This document shows, one piece after another, positions 32,604 through 43,599 of a DNA stretch of 64,000 nt. Origin of the DNA: Bryoerythrophyllum caledonicum (Eukaryota; Streptophyta; Bryopsida; Pottiales; Pottiaceae); the NCBI GenBank assembly GCA_963971425.1, contig OZ020518.1, positions 821,001-885,000 of the forward strand, read 5' to 3'. Under the pieces are notes generated by a model, which ran no database searches, was not told the origin of the DNA, and saw only the letters and a program-made list of their open reading frames with translations. Position 1 is the first letter of the stretch. Each line of letters starts with the position of its first letter. A program made the position numbers and the translations under genes.

Positions 32604-34168
32604 ATTGCACACGTGGAACATGGGGGTCCACGGGTGCAAGGGATTTATCTACTATCTCATTTCCCAATGTAAATAGTAGCCGTCGTATCGTTTTGAACGC
32701 TACTGGAGAAAGCCTTATAACTTTTGTAAGGATTCATGATTTAGATCCTACACAGAGAAAGACAGTTAAGAAAATTGAAAGAAAATTAAAAAGAGTGGGT
32801 GTGGTGTTGAGTGAGGAAGATATTACTGGAGTGATAGAAGAAGAAGGATTTGCAGAAGATATAGTAAGAGTTTTAGAAGGCATACTAGACAAAAAATCAA
32901 CACCTGGTGATGTTATGGTTGAGGTTCATTCAAGGGAAATCTATAATGAACTACTAGAATTGACAACAACCGAGGGTTTGGTTGGAAGCTATGGTGCACA
33001 CTTTGAGGCCAATGTTAACACCAAGTACAAAACAGTGGCAAAGAAAGTGAGGCCCGTGGCAACACAGTTACCACCTGATACTGAGGATCATATCAGACAA
33101 GCTGGGAAGGAGCCTGGGCTAAGACAATCAAGACAAATTGGGCACAAGTTTACTGATGAGTCAATTGGCAAACTAGAGATTGGAGGGGGTGATTTCTTGA
33201 ATGAACTAGAGAAGAAAAAGTTCCGAGACATGCTCTCCAAACATGGTAAGGCCTTTGCTTCATCACCAGATGAAATTGGATGTGTGCAACCTACTGTAGT
33301 TGCACCAATGGTTATTTTCACTGTACCGCATGTGCCATGGGATTTGAAGCCTATACCAGTGCCAAAGGCATTATTACCCAAGCTTGTGAGTTTATTAAAG
33401 GAGAAGGTGCGTATGGGTATACTTGAACCTTCTATGGCTCCGTATTCCAATCGTTGGTTCACAGTGCCAAAGAAATCGGGAGCCTTAAGGTTTATCCAAG
33501 ACATGCAGCCAGCAAATAAGGTCACTATCAGGAACAAAGGATCTGGGCCGGTTGTAGATGAAGTTGCGGAGGCATTTGCAGGACATGGCATCTATTCTAT
33601 TGGAGACCTATACTCAGGTTACGATCAGTTTCAATTTGCAAATGAAAGCAAAGATTTGACAACCATGAAGACTGCATTGGGACTTGTTAGAATGTGCACA
33701 CTACCTCAAGGTGCCACCAATTCGGTGGCTCACATGCAGAACGCCATGAACCGTATTCTAAAGGATTTTGTCCCTGAGAAGACAATACCTTTTGTTGATG
33801 ATATACCAATCAAAGGTTGTAAGGAAGAAACAAAGGACGTGACAGTGGGCAAGGATGGTTGCAGAGCATTTGTAAATGATCATATTACAGATGTGGAGAA
33901 GATTTTGGAAAGACTTGAAGAAGTGGATTTGACATTGTCCATTGATAAGTCTAAGTTTGGTGTGGAAGAAATCGTGGTAGTTGGACATTTGTGCGGGAGA
34001 TATGGGCGGAAACCTAACCATGAGAAAGTAGATGCTATTGGAAGAATGAAAGCATGTACTAGCATTACTGAAGTAAGGAGGTTTTTAGGGGCGTGTGTCT
34101 TTTATCAGATTTGGGTTCCACATTTCGCTCATGTCGCTGATCCATTGTACAAACTTTTAAGAAAATGA
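32585..34168 (+). pseudogene. pol: Pol, reverse transcriptase part, copy 2
   Basis: Same content and same terminal TGA (34,166-34,168) as copy 1, with FVDD at the catalytic site. Sharing the stop shows that it predates the duplication. Confidence 0.85.
32594..32639 (+). promoter_or_regulatory. Candidate -1 ribosomal frameshift signal, copy 2
   Basis: Same heptamer (32,594-32,600) and hairpin (32,605-32,617 pairing with 32,627-32,639) as in copy 1. Confidence 0.7.
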
Positions 34169-36154
34169 GTGAAGTTCAAATGGGGAAGTGATCAAGAGTC
34201 GGCAATGGAGGGACTATAGGATATTTTGAAGTCTTCACCAATTCTAAGGCAAGTTGAGTACGATAGCGGCAGACCAGTGATTGTGACTGTTGATAGTAGT
34301 CCAATTGCTATAGGTTGGGCTATTGGCCAAGATGATGCAGAAAGGAGAAGATTTGCTATAAGATTTGGGGCAAGGATTCTTACAGAACGACAAAGAGCAT
34401 ATCCACAAGTGAAGAGGGAGCTTTTAGGAGCATTGACAGCGCTGAAAGCAGAGAGAAACTACTTGATTGGTGCCAATGTTATCTTGGAGACTGACTGTTT
34501 GCCATTACTTGGCATGATTGCAAATTGTTCTACACCAGACATTGCAATGCTACGTTGGATAGCCTACATTAGATCACTAAATCCTGTGTTTGTACATATT
34601 ACTGGCAAAAAAAACTCAGTGGCAGATATGCTATCTAGAGCCAGATATATGGGTGAAGAAGATATGCAGGCACAAGAGATTGGTGAAGATGATGAAGATA
34701 AAGACTATGGCTATGTTTTGACAATAGATGGAGCGAACACTAGTGATGGTGATCAATCATTCAAAGAAGAGCTTTATCAAGATAGGTTGAGGGATATTGG
34801 CATATATTTGAGTACCTTGAAGAGGAAAGAAGGCTGGTTAGACAAGACCTTTAAGGATATCAGACACCAGTCTTATAACTACCTCTTAAGAGATGGATTC
34901 TTGTGGAAAAGGCCAAAGAGGAAGGATGGAATGCCATTGAGAGTGGTTGGCGATGCGGAGACTAAGAGTCAAGTTCTCAAAGAATTTCATGACACACTTT
35001 GGGCAGGGCACAGGGGAGTTTGGGCTACATACTATAAGATCAAAGAACGATATTGGTGGAAGGGCTTGTACAAAGACGTGGAAGAATTTGTAGGTTCTTG
35101 TACAAATTGTCAACTGCAATCCAAAATGAGATACAGAGATGAGTTGCACCCTACTTATCCACTTGCAATGCATTTTCAGTGGGTGATTGATTTGGTTGCA
35201 ATGCCATTAGGTCTATGGGGCATGAAATATCTTGTTTTGACTAGAGAAGAACTCTCAAATTTTGTTGAAGGAAGGGCTTTGAGGACCAAATCCACCGAAG
35301 GGATTTGTAGATTCATATTGGAGGACATCTTCAATAGATATGGAAGTATTGGTAGGATGAGAGCGGATCGTGGTGAGTTAAATGCTATTGAAGCCACAGA
35401 GCTTTTCAAGAGATATGGGGTAAAGTTAAGGCTCACCACAGCTTACAATCCTGAAGCAAATGGGAAGAGTGAGAGAGGACATCCTCCTATCATTAATGCT
35501 TTGGTCAAAGCATGTAAAAGACAACCAAAACAGTGGCCTAGGCTACTTCCATTTGCGTTGTGGGCAGATAGAACCACTCACAGCACGGTCACTGGCTACA
35601 TGCCAATTGAATTAATGCTTGGCCAGAAGCCTATCATGCCAACAGAAACTTCTATACCTACATGGACGTTTTTAAATTGGAAGGATGGAATATCAAGAGA
35701 AGAGTTACTGGAGCTCCGGATAGAGCAGCTCGAACGATTGCCTGAAGACAAAGGGGTGGCATTGGAGAGGTTAAAGGCAGCAAGGTTCAAAAATAAAGAA
35801 AGATTTGATAAGACTCACAGATTAAGGATCAAACCAATTCAAGCTGGAGATTGGGTGTTGGTGTTTGATAGTAGTTTGGAGCATCAACACAGCACTGTCA
35901 GAAAATTTGCACGAAGATGGTTTGGACCTTATGTGGTGGTGGAAGTCCATGAAAATGGCACGTATTCACTTCGTGAATTAGACGGCACGCAATTAAGAAT
36001 ACCGGTGGCTGGAAAAAGAGTCAAAACATTCAGAAGACGTCACGGTGGCCTTAACTTTGAAGACATTACCATTGATGAAGATTACGAAGAGGATGCAAAT
36101 CAAAACATCCATGTTGATGAAAATGAAGATGGAGACATTGAAGAGCCAAACTAG
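34169..36154 (+). pseudogene. pol: Pol, RNase H and integrase part, copy 2
   Basis: Same as copy 1, including the TAG at 34,217-34,219, complete RNase H and integrase catalytic residues, GPY motif and acidic tail. No private damage was seen. Confidence 0.85.
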
Positions 36155-36184
36155 TTTGGCACATCACGGAGGATGTGCAGGTTT

Positions 36185-36192
36185 GGAGGGGG
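36185..36192 (+). promoter_or_regulatory. Putative polypurine tract, copy 2
   Basis: GGAGGGGG four bases before LTR 3. Confidence 0.6.
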
Positions 36193-36196
36193 TGTA

Positions 36197-37749
36197 TGTC
36201 GTGAAGGAAATCACTAGATGTTATAAAAGGATTAAAAAAGAGGGGAAAGAGAATGGTTAGGGCCGAAGGTGAAGACATGACTAGCGGATTCATCCTCAAT
36301 TACGCAGTCATACTTCACCAAACAGCATCTTTATCTTAGAGGATCTTTTACTGCCTCTTGTCACTAGCTCAGGGCTTAGGAGCGTCCACCAGCTGGTTTT
36401 CCTGCTGATTCCAGCAGTCCCCTGACCACGCGTGCGCCAGCCGCTCTGACAAGCCAAGGAATCGAACCCGGACCGGCGAGGTACAACGAAATGCTCAGCC
36501 AGCCGAACTGAGCCGCAGTCGATGTCAGTACGTGGGCTCTAATGATATTTAAGCCATTTTCTAACGCTTCTAAGATCAAAAAACCTAAACAGAGTGTTAT
36601 GGTAGTTTAGTTTGTAGTAAAAGTAAGAAATGCTAGTGTTTAGAGTCAAGTTAGAGGGAAGAAAATAGGGGCAGCTACTTGTGGACATTGTAGATAAGAG
36701 ATAAGAGGGAATCTAGGCTTATGTGGGAAGTTATGGGCAAGAATTGGAGGTAAATTGACTTTGGTGACCAAACTTTGGTCAAAGAAGGAGGCTTGAAGGC
36801 GTGGGCTGATGTTTATTCTTGACTTTCTTGCCCTTCTCCCCCGCTCGAGCTCTTCTCCCCAAGACTACAAATAGCCTCAGGTTTCTGCTTGTTTCATCGC
36901 GAGTTTTTAGAATTTGATTGTCAGTTTTTAGAATGTTGTTCCTCTTGTTGTTAGCTTTCCAGTGATGTATTACACGCTCCAATCGGAGTTGTAGTGAAGC
37001 CGTGGTGCGGATTTGAATAAAGAGGGGTTTAGAAATTGAGGCAGTAATGTAAAAATACTTTGAAGGAGTGGTGTTCCGCGATCATTGTGAGTTTGATAGT
37101 GAGATTTTGAAGGTAGTATTACAATTGTCTTAGGAAGCTTGTGTTAAAATCTTAGATCCATTAGGACTATAATCTAAAAGTTATGAGGTAATTTGTAACC
37201 GGGGTTTTGAGAGGGATTCAAGGGCAGAACTTGGTATAAGGAAACTACGCTTTGGGAGATTATTAATAGAGTCTTTAGGATTGATTTTTTGTGGAAGTGT
37301 TCTTTGTTATATGAGTGATTTATGTACAAATTTTGAGATATTTGTCTGTAATAGAATAGGAGTGATGAAGAGTTGAAGTAGGGGGGGTCCTGATATTAGA
37401 GGCAGAGGAGTTTGAGGCCATGGATCTTGTTGAAAATTGATCCAGTGATAGTGAAAATTGGTACTTAGCTTCTTAATAGGATTATAAAGGTTGTGTCAAA
37501 ATCCTAGAGTCATTGGATTTGTAGATAGAAAGTTATGTGAAAATTAGTGGTGGAATTTTTAAGGGCAGCGTTTGAAGATGGGAACTCCTAGATTAAGAAT
37601 GTTATGGAGATAGACTAGAAGCAAAAGAAAGGCATAGTAGCCATTTTTTATGTTTGTTGAAGCCATACATACAAGATAAGTCTTGCACTTAACTATCTAA
37701 ATGCAAAAAAGACCCTGTGTTTCCTAAAGCAAAGTTTCTCAACACGACA
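36197..37749 (+). repeat. LTR 3 (3' LTR of array)
   Basis: Same 1,553-bp LTR, followed by the right CCGG target duplication at 37,750-37,753. Confidence 0.95.
36369..36534 (-). repeat. tRNA-like module in LTR 3
   Basis: Same antisense module; B box at 36,458-36,468. Confidence 0.6.
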
Positions 37750-38890
37750 CCGGGGCAATTGTAGCAGATTGGAAGCGCCGAGAGAAAAGGTCGGTAACTA
37801 GGCTGTGGCGGATCAACAACAAGGTTGCCGCGACTTTTGATCAGGGAGTCCATTCTCCCAAAAAGAATTAAATTTCTTTGACTCGATTTAGGTTGAAAAC
37901 CGTGTTGTTGATTCCTGCTTGCATTCTTTGTTATAATTCCCGGTGTGAAATCCGCGCGGCAGCGCTGCCCAATTTTGTGTAGAGATTAGGTTGTTCTCAA
38001 TCAATGCATGGAACTTGCAAATTGCATGGTAATTGCCTACACTAGTATCTAGTTCGTGAATGGTTGAATGTGCATGGGAGTCGTGAAACCATATTGTGTT
38101 GCTGGATCACTGCTGTCCGCTTGTATGTGGAGGTCCCCAAGATCTATTTGAATGTTTAGAGAGTCCCATTGTCTAGAACACGAAAAAATAGTAAAGATAG
38201 GAGGTGAAAATACTCCATTCGGAATTACCATCAAGAAGTTATATCTAATTGAAGTTCTGGAATTCTTGGGGGGCTGTCTGCTGTTGGTTGCCTAGGAAGG
38301 CCGTGTGTTAGTCCTGACTTGGTTTTAAGTGGCCAAATCAAGTTGATAACGAGTCGCTAGCCATTTTAGAATTTGGAAATTTGGAATTCGGAGTCCTACG
38401 TCAAAAGATATGGGCTGTTGAAGTTAGGCCTTAAGGGAGGGGCATAATTCAATCATAGTTGGCCAAGAGTAATAAAAAATTAAGGTGACAAAGAAAAGTT
38501 AAAAGAAAAAGATAGAAAAATAGAAAAATAGAAATGTAAAAGAAAAATAAAAGTAAAGTAAACAAAAAGTAAAAGAAGGATAGCAGAAAGAAAAGGACAA
38601 CAATATGAAAGGTTCTTGTAAGAGGGGGTAAAGACGGCGAAGGGCAATTAAGATGAACTAATTAAGTTTAATTGTCTAACTATGCTGAAGCAAGTCACAC
38701 TAATCCAGATGGAGGAACACTTAAGACTATTGTGATGCTTGTATGTATGTGCTTGAGCATTGATTGTGCAAGGGTTGAACCCTTAAGTAAGAACACTTAA
38801 GACTATTGTGTTCAAAATAGGCTTCCCCACTAGGAGGAGGTTTATTTGGTTCACACATGGCGATCCATGGTATCATCAAATCACGGTGGC
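37750..38890 (+). other. Right half of the unidentified insert hosting the tandem retrotransposon
   Basis: Continues 19,100-20,712 across the retrotransposon; the interrupted plus frame runs on for about 40 codons to a TAA near 37,870. It then turns AT-rich, with an A/G-rich low-complexity tract at about 38,465-38,600. A 19-bp word, AACACTTAAGACTATTGTG, occurs twice (about 38,716 and 38,794). No gene is recognised. Confidence 0.35.
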
Positions 38891-38914
38891 CTAATTACGA
38901 TGGCCACTCTAAAG

Positions 38915-39640
38915 TTATCCATACTTTTGTAGGCCCCGCTTGACCGTGTTAACCACACGCTCCGCCAAACCATCCGCTTTTGGATGATCATGAGAAGTGG
39001 TACGATGGTCAATCAAAGCCTTGGTACACAAAGCTTTGAAAGCCCCAAGGAACTCACGCCACTGATCTATCAGAACCTCTGCTAGGGCTCCAAAATAAGT
39101 CAACAACCAGTGGAGAAACACCATGGCTGCCAACTCTGAAGAGTTGTGCCGAAGAGCCTTGAGCTCAATCCACTTGCTAAAATACCATACCATCACCACG
39201 ACATACTTGACTCTGCGTGGAGTCACGACAAGTGGCCAACAAAGTCCAAAGATCACCGGTAGCCTAGCCCCATAATGGGCAAAGGCTGCAACTGCGGTAA
39301 CAAGGTGTTGAAGCTAGATTTAGTCCAATCACATACTTTACACCGATAAACATATGTGGCAACATGCTGATACATGCCAGTCCTCTAATACTAGCTTCGC
39401 GACATTAATGAAGACTGGGTAGCTCACCAAAATGTCCTAGGTCTTCGTGTACTTGCTGTACCAATGAAGACCTTTGATTTGGCTTGGGAACTATGCGCCT
39501 AGTCCCATCCGGCCACATCCAAAATAGAAGGCCGTACTTCCAACACAACCTTGCAATTTGGTGTCCAACTCGGTTACATTCCATAGCTGAAAGAGCTAGG
39601 GGAAGTATCCTTGTTGTAGCTTGTGCAAGACTGGACACAC
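38915..39640 (-). pseudogene. Gypsy integrase remnant (zinc-binding and core domains)
   Basis: On the minus strand, about 39,640-39,405 encodes the region before and including the start of an integrase zinc-binding domain (VHEDLGHFG). The 39,400-38,915 stretch encodes a frameshifted HHCC remainder (YVYRCK.CDW) and the catalytic core. The first Asp lies in a WSLDFVG-like segment in another frame, the second in VLIDQWREF, and the Glu in ADGLAERVVNTVKRGL. Multiple frame changes show it is dead. It breaks off right after the core, where the fragment at 18.4-19.1 kb would continue. Confidence 0.7.
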
Positions 39641-39779
39641 ATCAATAACAACTTGGCCCTATCATGTTCTTCATCCGTTGCCAAATCAGACAACGTCCAT
39701 GCGGAGCCAGACACCAACGTGAGGTAAGCTGCTGCATGCGACCCTGGGACTGACTTCCAGTCACAATCCCTATGCCACC

Positions 39780-39970
39780 TGTTACCAGCCAGATCCTCCT
39801 CCAAAGGACTTGGATTGCGAGATAGACCATCCGCATCTAAGCTCGTGATGCTGGTTTGATGTAGAACCTCAAAGTCATACTTCTAAAGCAACAAAGCCCA
39901 CGTGGCCAGCTTTCGAGTAAGCTTGTTAGACTCCATGGGCGACTTCAAAGGCTGATGGTCGGTCACCAAC
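39780..39970 (-). pseudogene. Gypsy RNase H remnant
   Basis: The minus strand encodes STLVTDHQPLKS, NKLTRKLATWALLL, a TAG in place of a likely glutamine codon, KYDFEVLHQT and then DADGLSRNP. These are the C-terminal RNase H motifs of Ty3/gypsy pol. It joins directly to the methyltransferase remnant at about 39,970 in another frame, so the RT and the rest of the methyltransferase have been deleted. Confidence 0.7.
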
Positions 39971-39971
39971 G

Positions 39972-40266
39972 TGGATGTAGTAGCGTACCTTGAGCCCGAC
40001 CTCCAACATAGCCGCAAGCTCTGTACCAATATCGACAAATAGTTGCACGAGGGTTATACCCTCATCCGGTGGTTGCCATTGAATAATTTGAGCTACCAAT
40101 GGAGTGGAAGAATCCAGTGAAAGCTGTCGAGCATTAAGGGCGTCTACAATCTCCTAATTGCGACGAGGGAGCTTCAACTGAGTTCTCCATGGAGGAAGTG
40201 GATCCCTGCAATGACGTGCAGAAATCTCCACTGGTCTCTGTTCTTGTGATTCTGCTAGTCCCGACA
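39972..40266 (-). pseudogene. Cytosine-DNA-methyltransferase N-terminal remnant within the gypsy element
   Basis: The minus strand encodes a short pro-rich leader and then TLVQLFVDIGTELAAMLEVG at about 39,992-40,054. This fits motif I (F-x-G-x-G, SAM binding) of C5 cytosine methyltransferases, with two glycines apparently mutated. It lies between the protease and the RNase H. Retrotransposons carrying such domains are known from charophytes and dinoflagellates (established knowledge recalled, not searched). Only the first motif survives here; the PCQ catalytic loop is missing. The identification rests on one motif and position. Confidence 0.5.
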
Positions 40267-40289
40267 TAAACGCATATGTGTCTTCTCAA

Positions 40290-40765
40290 ACCGTAGAACG
40301 ACATGGCAAATCATATGCCAATGGACTGGGCCATAACATAGCGTCCGCCGTGGAAGTCATTGCGCTAGCTACAAAGACAATTGAAATGAGCTCCTTTCTG
40401 CCATCACCAGCAGACCACGCAGGCCTTATCCAAGCATTCTCCGTCTTGTTATCCACCCCAAAACCAAGTGGATAAAACGCGTGCTCATCCACTAGAATGT
40501 CGTAGTTGGTGGCACTCATCACAGCGCACTAGAGAGATACGTGGGAAAACGATGGACTAGAGCCTATGCCAAACATCAACTGCAATAGATGTCGGGTGTT
40601 TCCCATGGCCTTCTCCGTGCCCCCAACATATGCAACAATTATAAATATGTAAGGCTTGAGGTCCGAAGCACCTAGATCCTAATCTTGGGCTAGCTGCTTG
40701 CCAATTGTCAGTGGTTGAGCTCCAGAGTCTAGCATGACAGGGAGGGGAGAGTCGAGTGGGGTTGT
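40290..40765 (-). pseudogene. Gypsy aspartic protease remnant
   Basis: The minus strand reads PVMLDSGAQPLTIGKQLAQD at about 40,690-40,750, a retropepsin active site (D-S-G). In-frame stops and a frame change precede YDILVDEHAFYPLGFGVDN and NAWIRPAWSAGDGRKE further down. It is part of the minus-strand gag-protease-methyltransferase-pol relic. Confidence 0.65.
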
Positions 40766-41164
40766 CGTCCGTACGATTAACCACCATGACTTCAATGTCA
40801 TTCCGCAAATGTACCACTTCTAGACGCACATTGCGTCGCTCCTGTGCTAACTGCGCTGCAACGTTAGACAAATATGCCACTTCAAAGACTGATTCCCGAA
40901 GGGCTTCTCCGTTGATGTGGAAGTGGCATTGGCCTTGAACGCAAAAATGGCCTTCGCCGCCAACTTGGCCTACATTGCCACCAAATCCTCCTTGGTGGAT
41001 GTAGCCGTTACTATCTGCGGCACCTTCAAGGATGACATGGGCACCTTGACTTCCAACATACTACTCGCCAAGTGGAATACAACGGATGGTTGCAAATTGG
41101 GTGTCAGAAAGTCCACACTAGCAAACACCGGCAATTGCAATACCTCATAAACCAAGCATGGTTG

Positions 41165-41345
41165 TTCCGGCGTTTGTCCGATAGAGGTTGTTGTCCGTCC
41201 GATAAGGAACATAATGAAATTTTCTAGAATATCCGAACAGATTCAAAGAATATTTAATGGATATTCAAAGAATATACCAGGCATCTATTTGATAAAGGTG
41301 ATGTCTAGTATCTTGTCTGTCCGTCTGAAGCCTTTGGACCCCTGT
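41165..41345 (+). repeat. Inverted copy of the TCCGTCCG-rich repeat at 51,262-51,517
   Basis: Begins GGTTGTTCCGGCGT, contains TGTCCGATAGAGG, then an AT-rich GAATATTC core and ends with CTTTGG-CCCCTGT. The reverse complement of 51,262-51,517 carries the same blocks in the same order. It lies between gag and protease blocks of the minus-strand relic and looks like an insertion. Confidence 0.55.
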
Positions 41346-41699
41346 TTGACAACTCTGAAGCCAAGATGTGTGCGACATCTCCATGAGTCGAAGAAACCAA
41401 TGGAATTGGGGTCTGAGTGGGAGCGGCATTAGAAGTGGCCGCATCCGCAATGCTGAAAGGAGGCAGCCGATACTGGCCTATATGGTCTGGTAAACCTATG
41501 TGGCGTGGATGGCCACTACTATCCAACACGATGGAAGAAGGTGCGCCACTTGTGCGGTAGTCTGAGCACGAGTGGCAACCACTGCCACAACCTCCCCTCA
41601 AGCGCCATACATATAGCAATCTAGGACTGAAGATGAGCCCTGACCTCTCACTGGAGGCCGTGTGTCTGCCACTTGCCCCAAAGTGGCCATTGCACTCTT

Positions 41700-43570
41700 C
41701 TACTGTTTCAACTTTGTCAGTTTAGCCTCAAGTTTCTTTACCACATCTGATTCAACAACTGAAGATTCTTGACGTCTCTCCAGGTGAAGAGCAAATTGTT
41801 TCTCATCACCGTGGCCAGTCTTGCCACAACAGGAACATATCACCATCTTCTTCACTTTTTCCCTAGCCTTCTCTGAGGCTTGGCCGCCTCGGTCTTGGAC
41901 TTGGCCTTCTCCGCCCCTGCCTCGTTCTTTTTGGAGCAATTGAAGTCTTCCTTGGTATGCGAGACCTTTCTACAAGCCCAACAATACACAACCTTTTCAG
42001 GTTGTGCCTCCGCCAAGCTACCAATAGTTGTAGCTAGCTTCTTGGACTTGGGACGTTCCAGCAGTGATGTGACCAAATCCGTGGCCTCATTGACGCCCAA
42101 CGCTAAATCAAGCGCTTCCACTACAGCAAACGCCTGCACCAAAGTGGCGTTTTTGTGATACCGAAAAAGAAGATGCGGACCAATCAACTCCACCATCCGC
42201 TTATCTAGGTTGGAGATAATGATCTTTACCAGTTGATGCTCCATGAACTGACCTCTGTTGACAATAGTGCCATCCGATTATACATATTGTGTGGGGTATG
42301 GGTGATAGTCGACTAAGGTGGTACGAATAGATTGTCACAAACCGTTTTTTGCCATGTCACAACTGCTCTTTTGCGTCACATGCCCAATTTGCTTTTGATT
42401 TCAAATGTTGGTCTTCAAAATGTGAGTCCTGACTTCCATGCCATCACACATATCGTAAATTTTCACCGAACCGGTCTACAGTTCAATGAGAAGAAGTATA
42501 TTTGTAATTACTATATGCTTGTCACAGTTTTTAAAATGTAACAAATTTACTTCTTGTGAGAGATCAAAAGTTCACAATTCTACAGAACTTTCATATTACA
42601 TGCACAATATGTTATTTTTGATCATTCCAAATGAAAAATTATGATTTGAGACTTAAATTTGCTTGTAATAGCAAAAAATGGGTTGATTGTCAAAAATGCT
42701 TAAAATGGGGGTTAAATGTTGATTTTTGCTCCAAACTCTTATCAAACCTTCTTTAGCATACAAAAGTCTATCTTAAAACATAAAGTTTTTAAAAAATACT
42801 TGTTTTTCCATAATTTTCTTCAAAACCTAGTTTTTGGTGCCTTGAAAAAACATATATACTACGTAGTATTTTTCGTATATTTTCAGTCTTTGTAGTATGC
42901 AATATTTTCATCTCGGGAAAGGGTTTGGCCACTTATAGAGCAACAAGTGTTATGACAACAAAAAGTCCCAAAAATCAACACTTTGTTCAAGAGATTTTCT
43001 GTTCACCTAACATTTTGTTGGCCATGATTTCTTTACACCTAAAAAATGGACGGTTGGCATTCAACAACAATTTAACAAAGGGCTTCAAAACTAACATACT
43101 ATGGAGTATATTATTTTTGCCCACTTTGTACCCCCCTTAGTGTACTTACATCCGTATCCTCCTTCTCGCGGTGGAAATCCTGGATGCGTTGCATTTGATC
43201 ATGCCTGAACCCCTCGTACTCCAGATGTGCCATTGACTGTGCTAGTGGATCGAAGGTTGGCGGATTGTCAACGGCCATCAATGCATTATGCCGCATGTGT
43301 AGCTATGGCCAAACAAGACATGGCCCGCATACCAGCCCGTTCGCCCACAATGGCAACATCCTTGCTTCTAGAATCCTCACCGAGGAAACTCTCTTCCACC
43401 TTGGGCTCCTCGGTGGAAGTCGGGAGTTGGGCAACTGCACTCTCGTTGAGCACAGTCACCAATCCACACGCTGGAGCGAGTACCCCTCAACGGGGCGCAC
43501 ATCTACCTTGTGCTCCATAGTCCACCTGCCGTATGCTCGAAGGGTCTTCAACTCCTCAATGCTCGGGAAA
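41700..43570 (-). pseudogene. Gypsy gag remnant, interrupted
   Basis: Two coding-like blocks on the minus strand are separated by AT-rich DNA. About 43,570-43,140 has EEPKVEESFLGEDS and LAQSMAHLEYEGFRHDQMQR. About 42,275-41,700 has MEHQLVKIIISNLDKRMVEL, CWACRKVSHTKEDFNC and a CSCCGKTGHG knuckle-like segment. The second ends in a coiled-coil-like stretch (KKLEAKLTKLKQ). Position upstream of the protease supports gag. Stops and the insertion make it non-functional. Confidence 0.5.
42280..43135. other. AT-rich insertion within the gag remnant
   Basis: About 850 bp of AT-rich DNA with no coding frame separates two gag blocks. Terminal inverted repeats and a target duplication are not evident, so its type is unknown. 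Confidence 0.35.
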
Positions 43571-43599
43571 TAATTTGATCGCGTATTAGTCGTTAAACA

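Larger units (their letters stand above)
20713..37749 (+). mobile_element. Tandem Ty3/gypsy LTR retrotransposon (LTR-INT-LTR-INT-LTR)
   Basis: Three 1,553-bp LTRs start at 20,713, 28,455 and 36,197 and separate two 6,189-bp internal regions, giving an exact 7,742-bp period. Each LTR begins TGTCGTG and ends CACGACA. The outermost ends are flanked by CCGG on both sides (20,709-20,712 and 37,750-37,753), a single 4-bp target duplication for the whole 17-kb array. I noticed only one substitution between the two internal regions (A at 24,702, G at 32,444) and none between LTRs. Domain order gag-protease-RT-RNase H-integrase with a GPY/F motif places it in Ty3/gypsy. The array arose recently, probably by LTR-LTR recombination. 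Confidence 0.95.

Noticed and set aside
22318..36154. Reading the tandem element as an endogenous retrovirus with an envelope gene
   Set aside because: No ORF lies between the integrase end and the 3' LTR; there is no env.
38860..38890. TGGTATCA word resembling an initiator-Met tRNA primer binding site after a CA end
   Set aside because: Only 8 bases match, and the expected internal region does not follow; the integrase remnant of another element starts within 50 bp.
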